NCBI RefSeq assembly: GCF_040253635.1
Contig: NZ_JBEJGX010000003.1
Location: forward strand, 4,799,501-4,863,500
Reading direction: 5' to 3'
DNA from: Streptomyces sp. Edi2
GTDB taxonomy: Bacteria; Actinomycetota; Actinomycetes; Streptomycetales; Streptomycetaceae
Length of the DNA: 64,000 bases
Numbering within the stretch: position 1 is the first letter of the stretch; each line of letters begins with the position of its first letter. Under the pieces are notes generated by a model. It made no database searches, was not told the origin of the DNA, and saw only the letters and a list, made by a program, of their open reading frames with translations. The translations under genes and the position numbers were made by a program. Below are positions 58,785-64,000 of the stretch, piece after piece.

Positions 58785-60538
58785 GTGGCACCACGCGTGG
58801 CCGGTACGACCCGTTCGACCCGTTCGACCCGTCCGGCTCGTTTGACTCGTGTGGCCCGTCCGGCGCGACCCGGTCGGGCGACCCGGTCACGTCGGGTCGG
58901 TCGGGCGACCCGGTCACGTCGGGTCGGTCGTTCGACCCGGTCGCGTCGGGCCGGCTGCTCGACCCGGTACGTGAGCTGTATGCGGCGCGTGAGGCGCAGG
59001 GGCAGCCTGGAGGCGGACGGGGTGCGGGACACCCGGGCGACGAGCCGGGTGCGGGCCGTCCGGGCCACGAACTGGATACGGACCGTCCGGGCCACGAGCC
59101 GGGTGCGGGCCGTCCGGGCTACGAGCCAGGTGCGGGCCGCCGACGGGGTGACACGGTCTGGCAGGGCGCGAAATCCGGCCAAAATTCCGGCAGCGGCGAG
59201 GACATCGGTGTCGCGGGGCAGGCATCTGCCGGTACCCACGAGGCGGTGGCTCACGCCGAGCAGGCCCACGGCGGTACGGACGGCGCAGCGGCGCGCGCCG
59301 GTAGGGACGACACAGCGGCCCGAGCCCAGGGAGCGCCCGCGGGCATGGCGGGAGTCGCGCTCGGTGCCCGGGGCGGGGCAGACGCCGGTGAGGGGCCCGA
59401 GAGCCATGCGTACGGCAGCGACGCCCAGGAGCACACCGGCACCGCCTTCGGCGGCGCCGGTGGCGACGGCCACGGCCGCAGCCACCCCACCGGCGGCTTC
59501 GGCGGCGAGGACGACCTGAGGCGGCTGCTGCAGTCCCGCGTGGGCGGCCTCGAACCTGCGCCGGACGCGCTGGAACAGCTGCGCCGCGCGGTACCCGCCC
59601 GCCGTCAGCGCCGTCGGCATGCCGTCCTGGGCGCGGCCGCCGCGCTGCTCCTCGGTGGTACGTCCATCCCCGCCATGGTCCACGTGGTGAACCTCGCCGA
59701 CGGCTCCGAGGAACGGGCTGCCAATGCGGCCGGCAACCAGCACGCCCAGGGCAGTACCGGCGGCACACACGGCGAAGGCACCGAGCAGGCCGGCCCGCGG
59801 CCGACCCAAGGGGGCGGCGAGACGCCGGGCGGCGGCGAGCCGCAGGGCGAGGGCAAGGCCAAGGGCAAGGAGGGCGCGGGCCCCGGCGCGGGTGCCGGAA
59901 CCCCCGGCCCGGACGAGACGATGGACGTCACCTCGCCGGTCTGCGGGCGCGACCAGCTCGGCAACGGCAGCAGCACGGTCGGTCCTGCGGACTCCACGGG
60001 CCGTATCTACGGCACGTTCCGGGTGGTCAACACCTCCGGTGCCGCATGCTCCGTCGAGGGCGGCGGCACCGTCGGCCTGGCCGCACACGGCTCCACGAAC
60101 CCTGACCGCATCCATGTCGTCGACCACACCTCGGGTGATGAGGCCACCGGCCTTCCCGACCCGGCCACCACTCCTGACCAGCTGGTTCTCAAGCCGGGGG
60201 AGGCGTACGAGGTCAAGTTCGCCTGGATCCCGCAGTCCGGCGGCGGCGCCACCGGATGCGTCAATCCCGGGCCCTCGCCCACCCCCGCACCCTCCAAGGA
60301 CCCGGGGCAGTCCCCGGACGCCGGGGCCACGGCAACGGGCGACGGCGGTGGCGGCAGCGGTGCCGGCGGCGGTGGCGGCCAGGCGGGCGGCGACGAGGGA
60401 TCCGGGGGCGGCGGCGCGTCCGGTGGAATCGTTCTCACCCATACGCCGGAGGCCGGCGAACCCTCCGCGGCCGACGCCAAGGTCACGGACGCCTGCGCCG
60501 GAACGGTGTACCGCACCGAGGCGCTGGCCGCCCCGTAG
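58781..60538 (+). CDS. Large membrane protein coupled to sigma factor (probable anti-sigma or signal protein)
   Basis: 585 residues from ATG 58781. The first 230 residues are repetitive and disordered: three 9-residue SGDPVTSGR-type units (27-bp DNA repeat, 58874-58954), then GRPGHEPGA-like units. An RRLLQSRVGGLEPAPDALEQ helix and one membrane segment (HAVLGAAAALLLGGTSIPAM, about residues 286-305) follow. The extracellular part contains a disordered linker and a DUF4232-like beta domain with paired cysteines (SPVCGRDQLGNGSSTVGPAD, GRIYGTFRVVNTSGAACSVE), another Gly-rich tract and a last cysteine (DACAGTVYR). Topology matches the membrane partner at 1873-2484, though much larger. Control of the sigma factor is inferred. 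Confidence 0.75.
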   Translation: MSGTTRGRYDPFDPFDPSGSFDSCGPSGATRSGDPVTSGRSGDPVTSGRSFDPVASGRLLDPVRELYAAREAQGQPGGGRGAGHPGDEPGAGRPGHELDTDRPGHEPGAGRPGYEPGAGRRRGDTVWQGAKSGQNSGSGEDIGVAGQASAGTHEAVAHAEQAHGGTDGAAARAGRDDTAARAQGAPAGMAGVALGARGGADAGEGPESHAYGSDAQEHTGTAFGGAGGDGHGRSHPTGGFGGEDDLRRLLQSRVGGLEPAPDALEQLRRAVPARRQRRRHAVLGAAAALLLGGTSIPAMVHVVNLADGSEERAANAAGNQHAQGSTGGTHGEGTEQAGPRPTQGGGETPGGGEPQGEGKAKGKEGAGPGAGAGTPGPDETMDVTSPVCGRDQLGNGSSTVGPADSTGRIYGTFRVVNTSGAACSVEGGGTVGLAAHGSTNPDRIHVVDHTSGDEATGLPDPATTPDQLVLKPGEAYEVKFAWIPQSGGGATGCVNPGPSPTPAPSKDPGQSPDAGATATGDGGGGSGAGGGGGQAGGDEGSGGGGASGGIVLTHTPEAGEPSAADAKVTDACAGTVYRTEALAAP

Positions 60539-60618
60539 GGGGCGACGGCAGGGGCATGGCCGGAGGAGGCCGGAGGGGGCGGTGCGGGCCCGCCGCACGG
60601 GCCCCGTACCGTTGTGGT

Positions 60619-61575
60619 GTGTACCGGTTCCTGCTGACCCCGCGGTGGTGGGGAATCAACGTGTTCGCCGTACTGGCGATTCCGCTGTGCATTTTCATGG
60701 GCAGCTGGCAGCTGAGCCGCTTCGAGGACCGCGTCAACACCCATCAGCAGCAAGAGGACCGCTCCGCCCGGGCCAAGACGGCGGCGGCCCGTCCGCTGGC
60801 CGGTCTGCTGCCCGTCGACACGGTCACCTCAGGACGGCAGGCCAGCGCCCGCGGGCACTACGACACCGGGCACCAACTGCTCGTGCCGGACCGCACCTTG
60901 AAGGACAAGCACGGCCGGCAGCAGCAGGGCTTCTACGTCCTCGATCTGCTGCGTACGGACGGCGGCAAGGCGCTGCCGGTCGTACGGGGCTGGCTGCCCG
61001 GCGACGCCGGTTCGAAGGCCGACACGGCGAAGGTGCCCGCGCCGCCCAAGGGTGAGTTGACGGTCACCGGCGCGCTGCAGGCCTCCGAGAACCAGGGCAC
61101 CGACGGTGTACAGGCCGGCGGCGGGCTGCCGCAGGGGCAGCTCGGCATGATCAGCGCGGCCTCGCTGGTCAACATCGTGCCGTACGAGGTGTACGACGCC
61201 TGGATCACGCTCACCGACGCCCAGGCGCCGCTGCGCGCTGTCCCCCCGGCCGCCGCCGAGGGCAGCGGCCTCGACCTGAAGGCCTTCCAGAACCTCGGCT
61301 ACACCGGCGAGTGGTTCGTCTTCGCCGGCTTCGTGGTCTTCATGTGGTTCCGGCTCTTCCGCCGTGACGCCGAAGCCGCCAAGGACGCGGCGCTGGGCAT
61401 CGTGACGGAGGAGGGCCCGGTGTCGGGGGGAGGCCCGAAACCTGAGGGAGGCCCGGGGCCGGAGGGAGATCTGGAGGACGGCGGGGGCGCTACTCAGAGC
61501 GAGGAGCGGGGCGTCGGCCAGGGTGAGGAGCAGGGCTCCGAACAGGCTGAGGCGGCCCCGGCCCAGCGGGCCTGA
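60619..61575 (+). CDS. SURF1-family cytochrome oxidase assembly protein
   Basis: 318 residues from GTG 60619. SURF1 topology: N-terminal TM (WWGINVFAVLAIPLCIFMGS, ending in WQLSRFEDR), a large outer domain with ARGHYDTGHQLLVPDRTLKD, LPVVRGWLPGDAG and the strand VNIVPYEVYDAWITLTDA, and a C-terminal TM (NLGYTGEWFVFAGFVVFMWF). The tail after about residue 265 is disordered. It assists heme a insertion in cytochrome c oxidase. No good RBS precedes the GTG (TACCGTTGTGGTGTG), so the mRNA may be leaderless. Confidence 0.88.
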   Translation: MYRFLLTPRWWGINVFAVLAIPLCIFMGSWQLSRFEDRVNTHQQQEDRSARAKTAAARPLAGLLPVDTVTSGRQASARGHYDTGHQLLVPDRTLKDKHGRQQQGFYVLDLLRTDGGKALPVVRGWLPGDAGSKADTAKVPAPPKGELTVTGALQASENQGTDGVQAGGGLPQGQLGMISAASLVNIVPYEVYDAWITLTDAQAPLRAVPPAAAEGSGLDLKAFQNLGYTGEWFVFAGFVVFMWFRLFRRDAEAAKDAALGIVTEEGPVSGGGPKPEGGPGPEGDLEDGGGATQSEERGVGQGEEQGSEQAEAAPAQRA

Positions 61576-61676
61576 AGCCGGTCGCCGGGACCCCGCTACT
61601 GCGACCATGTTGCACCTGGTCAGAGGCCGTATCACGGCAGTAGCCGCAATGGGTTCGGCGTGCCACGGTAGGCCAT

Positions 61677-62909
61677 ATGGCAGGCAAGAGCACCCACCCG
61701 CATGGCCATGATCACGCCCGTCACCCCCAGCGCCCCCAGCACCCCCCTTACGTCCAGGCGCACCACCTCCATCCCTCCGATCATGGCCGTCATCACGACC
61801 GCGATGACGGCCGTGAGGGCTGTGACGGTCATGACGGCCGTGACAGCCATGACGGCCGTGACAGTCATGACAGCCGTGACAGTCATGACAGCCATGGGCA
61901 CGGTGGCCACCACGATTCCGGCCGTTGGTCACGGATCCGGCATCGGATCGTCCACCTCGTCACCCCGCACAGCCATGACGCCATGGACAAGATCGACGGT
62001 GCGATGGAGACCTCCCGCGAGGGCCTGCGCACTCTGTGGCTCTCGCTCGGCATCCTGGGCCTGACCAGCGCGATCCAGTTGGTGGTCGTGGTGCTGTCGG
62101 GGTCGGTGGCGCTGCTCGGCGACACCATCCACAACGCTGCCGACGCCCTGACCGCCGTTCCGCTGGGCATCGCCTTCGTCCTCGGGCGCCGGGCCGCGAA
62201 CCGCCGCTACACCTACGGCTACGGCCGGGCCGAGGACCTTGCGGGTATCGCCATCGTGCTGACGATCGCCGTCTCCTCGGGGCTGGCCGCCTACGAGGCA
62301 GTGGACCGGCTGCTGAACCCCCGCGACATCACCCACCTGTGGGCGGTGGCAGCGGCCGCCGTGGTCGGGTTCATCGGCAACGAATGGGTGGCTCGCTACC
62401 GCATCCGCACCGGGCGCAAGATCGGGTCGGCCGCGCTGGTGGCCGACGGCCTGCATGCCCGTACCGACGGCTTCACCTCCCTCGCCGTCCTCTTCGGCGC
62501 GGGCGGCGCGGCCCTCGGCTGGCGGGCGGCCGACCCGCTCATCGGCCTGCTGATCACCGCCGCCATCCTCATGGTGCTGCGCGACGCCGCCAGGGAGGTC
62601 TACCGGCGGCTGATGGACTGCGTCGACCCCGGACTCATCGACGCCGCCGAAACGGCCCTGCGCACGGTGGACGGTGTCCGCGGCATCGGCCAGGTCCGCA
62701 TGCGCTGGATCGGCCATACCCTGCGGGCCGAGGCCGATATCGTCGTGGACTCCCGTCTCACCGTGGTGCAGGCCCATGCGCTGGCCGTCGCCGCGGAACA
62801 CGCCCTGATCCACGCCGTCCCCCGGCTCACCGCCGCGACCGTGCACACCGACCACACCAGCGAGGGCACAGACCCCCATGCGGCGCTGGCGCATCACACC
62901 ACTACTTGA
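61677..62909 (+). CDS. Cation diffusion facilitator metal exporter
   Basis: 410 residues from ATG 61677. The first 80 residues are extremely His/Asp-rich (HGHDHARHP, DHGRHHDRDD, GRDSHDGRDSHDS) and come from DNA repeats with GACGGCCGTGACAG units (61780-61900); they should bind Zn or other divalent metals. Six TM helices follow, with the metal-site pairs HNAAD (LLGDTIHNAADALTAVPLGI) and HARTD (LVADGLHARTDGFTSLAVLF), then a cytoplasmic domain. It exchanges metal for protons. Neighbours give no hint of the inducer. Confidence 0.9.
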   Translation: MAGKSTHPHGHDHARHPQRPQHPPYVQAHHLHPSDHGRHHDRDDGREGCDGHDGRDSHDGRDSHDSRDSHDSHGHGGHHDSGRWSRIRHRIVHLVTPHSHDAMDKIDGAMETSREGLRTLWLSLGILGLTSAIQLVVVVLSGSVALLGDTIHNAADALTAVPLGIAFVLGRRAANRRYTYGYGRAEDLAGIAIVLTIAVSSGLAAYEAVDRLLNPRDITHLWAVAAAAVVGFIGNEWVARYRIRTGRKIGSAALVADGLHARTDGFTSLAVLFGAGGAALGWRAADPLIGLLITAAILMVLRDAAREVYRRLMDCVDPGLIDAAETALRTVDGVRGIGQVRMRWIGHTLRAEADIVVDSRLTVVQAHALAVAAEHALIHAVPRLTAATVHTDHTSEGTDPHAALAHHTTT

Positions 62910-63230
62910 CCGGGCCCCGCCCCGCTCCCCCCCGCTCCCCCGCCCCCTGGGCCCCGCCCCGCCCCCTCCCCACCCCTCCATCGACTTTCGGCCCTCGGCG
63001 GCAGCTGTCACATCGACCGGCCTCCGGCCCTCGGCGGCAGCTGCCGCATCGGCCTCCGGGCCTCGGCGACAGATGTCACATCGGCCTCCGGACCTCGGAG
63101 GCTGCCACCAGGGGCGCTTCGCGCTGGCGGCAGATGCCCGAGCCCCGGGGAGCCCCCGGTGGGACGCGCCCCCGGTGCTTCTCGCCCCTCTCCGGCTCCT
63201 TCCCGGCTCCTCCCCGGCTCCTCTCCCGTT
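62910..63230. repeat. Convergent intergenic region with a 32-36 bp repeat
   Basis: Copies start at 62989 (36 bp), 63025 (32 bp), 63057 (32 bp) and 63089 (partial, about 20 bp). Each contains CGGCCCTCGGCGGCAGCTG or a variant, then a CACATCGGCCTC-like end. The region separates the CDF gene from the convergent peptidase gene. No other gene is seen in the 321 bases. Confidence 0.85.
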
Positions 63231-64000
63231 CTAGTTCTTCTCGATCACATGCCGCTGGGCGAAGTCGAGCTCCAGGCGGACCTGCTTGATGCGCTCCTCC
63301 ACGACCAGGGAGCCGTGGCCGGCGTCGTAGCGGTAGACCTCGTGCGGATGGCCGCGGTCCTCCAGCCGCTGGACGTAGTTCTCCACCTGCTGGATCGGGC
63401 AGCGTGGGTCGTTGACGCCCGCGGAGATGTAGACCGGTGCCCGCACCGCGTCCACATAGGTCAGCGGCGAGGACGCCTCGAAGCGTTCCGGGACCTCCTC
63501 GGGGGTGCCGCCCAGCAGGGTCCGGTCCATCGCCTTGAGGGCTTCCATCTCGTCGTTGTACGCCGTGACGTAGTCCGCGACGGGGACCGCCGCCAGGCCC
63601 ACTGCCCAGGCTTCCGGCTGGGTGCCGAGTCCCAGCAGGGTCAGGTAGCCGCCCCATGAGCCGCCCGAGAGCACCAGCCGCTCCGGATCCGCCAGGCCGG
63701 ACGAGACCGCCCACTCGCGGACCGCGGCGATGTCCTCCAGCTCGATCAGCCCGACGCGATGCTTGAGCGCATCGGTCCAGGCGCGGCCGTAGCCGGTCGA
63801 GCCGCGGTAATTGACGCGCACGACCGCGAAGCCGTGGTCCACCCAGGCCGCGGGGGACGAGGCGAAGGCGTCGCTGTCGTGCCAGGTCGGGCCGCCGTGT
63901 ATGTCGAAGACCGTCGGGAAGGGGCCTTCGCCCGCCGGCTGCTGTACCAGCGCATGGATACGGCCACCGGGGCCCTCCACCCATACGTCCTGCACGGGAA
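63231..64000 (-). CDS. S9-family peptidase (prolyl oligopeptidase-like), C-terminal part only
   Basis: About 256 residues, open to the right edge, so the N-terminal beta-propeller is outside. The catalytic alpha/beta-hydrolase domain is present: oxyanion region DIHGGPTWHDSDAFASSPAA, nucleophile motif LVLSGGSWGGYLTLLGLGTQ, the Asp in SAGVNDPRCPIQQVENYV and the His in YDAGHGSLV. All three residues are intact, so the enzyme should be active. It cleaves short peptides, often after proline or with an acyl-aminoacyl preference. The end is convergent with the CDF gene. Size and full domain order cannot be judged from this window. Confidence 0.9.
   Translation of the reverse strand, partial: PVQDVWVEGPGGRIHALVQQPAGEGPFPTVFDIHGGPTWHDSDAFASSPAAWVDHGFAVVRVNYRGSTGYGRAWTDALKHRVGLIELEDIAAVREWAVSSGLADPERLVLSGGSWGGYLTLLGLGTQPEAWAVGLAAVPVADYVTAYNDEMEALKAMDRTLLGGTPEEVPERFEASSPLTYVDAVRAPVYISAGVNDPRCPIQQVENYVQRLEDRGHPHEVYRYDAGHGSLVVEERIKQVRLELDFAQRHVIEKN

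Noticed and set aside
62989..63109. Short CRISPR array or repeats with spacers
   Set aside because: The 32-36 bp units are contiguous and degenerate, there are no unique spacers and no cas genes nearby.

Overview
The window looks like chromosomal DNA of a Streptomyces (or very close relative). It is about 70 percent or more G+C, uses GTG starts often, couples neighbouring genes by ATGA overlaps, and carries geosmin synthase, a LAXTG wall protein, SigE-family sigma factors, many TetR/MarR/PadR/MocR regulators, and the actinobacterial block tRNA-Ser, small SRP RNA, dnaX, ybaB/ebfC, recR, lysC, asd. No species can be named from the sequence alone.

Layout. 0-4.6 kb: envelope proteins and a SigE-like sigma factor with an overlapping membrane partner. 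4.2-15.9 kb: small regulator/enzyme or regulator/transporter units, namely an ArsR-like regulator with an MMPL exporter, an XRE regulator with a zinc alcohol dehydrogenase, PadR with a SnoaL-like protein, MFS with TetR, and MarR with a P450 plus ferredoxin. 16-23 kb: flotillin/NfeD-like pair, methyltransferase divergent from a MocR regulator, a PPOX/DUF1348 pair divergent from a CGNR regulator, and a small secreted protein. 23.1-25.9 kb: Lrp/AsnC regulator, a guanidino-group hydrolase and ornithine aminotransferase, a probable arginine-to-glutamate route. 26.3-30.7 kb: two overlapping ATP-grasp genes, then geosmin synthase. 31-34.8 kb: a repeat-rich secreted protein and a FAD monooxygenase/TetR pair with a clear operator.

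34.8-40.7 kb holds a NarL-type two-component system, a MacB-like ABC exporter and a 54-residue membrane peptide. The exporter and the kinase/peptide intergenic region share an 18-bp dyad motif, so they probably form one regulon. 40.7-49.9 kb is the most accessory-looking stretch: an internally deleted SLC13/ArsB-type transporter, TetR/metallo-hydrolase, a 45-residue Arg/Tyr-rich peptide in front of an ABC exporter, an APC permease, an AraC regulator, and a relic of an actinophage-type integrase beside the 3' end of tRNA-Ser. From 49.9 kb on the DNA is core chromosome: tRNA-Ser, SRP RNA, DNA polymerase III tau/gamma, YbaB, RecR, DUF5063, aspartokinase and aspartate-semialdehyde dehydrogenase, a second SigE-like sigma/membrane-protein pair, SURF1, a CDF metal exporter and the end of an S9 peptidase.

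Most intergenic spaces are short. Several divergent pairs have strong dyads that are good operator candidates, and many convergent ends share long perfect hairpins. Simple-sequence and minisatellite repeats are frequent, both inside proteins (DnaX, monooxygenase, ATP-grasp, sigma partner) and between genes. No CRISPR array, insertion sequence or intact prophage was seen.
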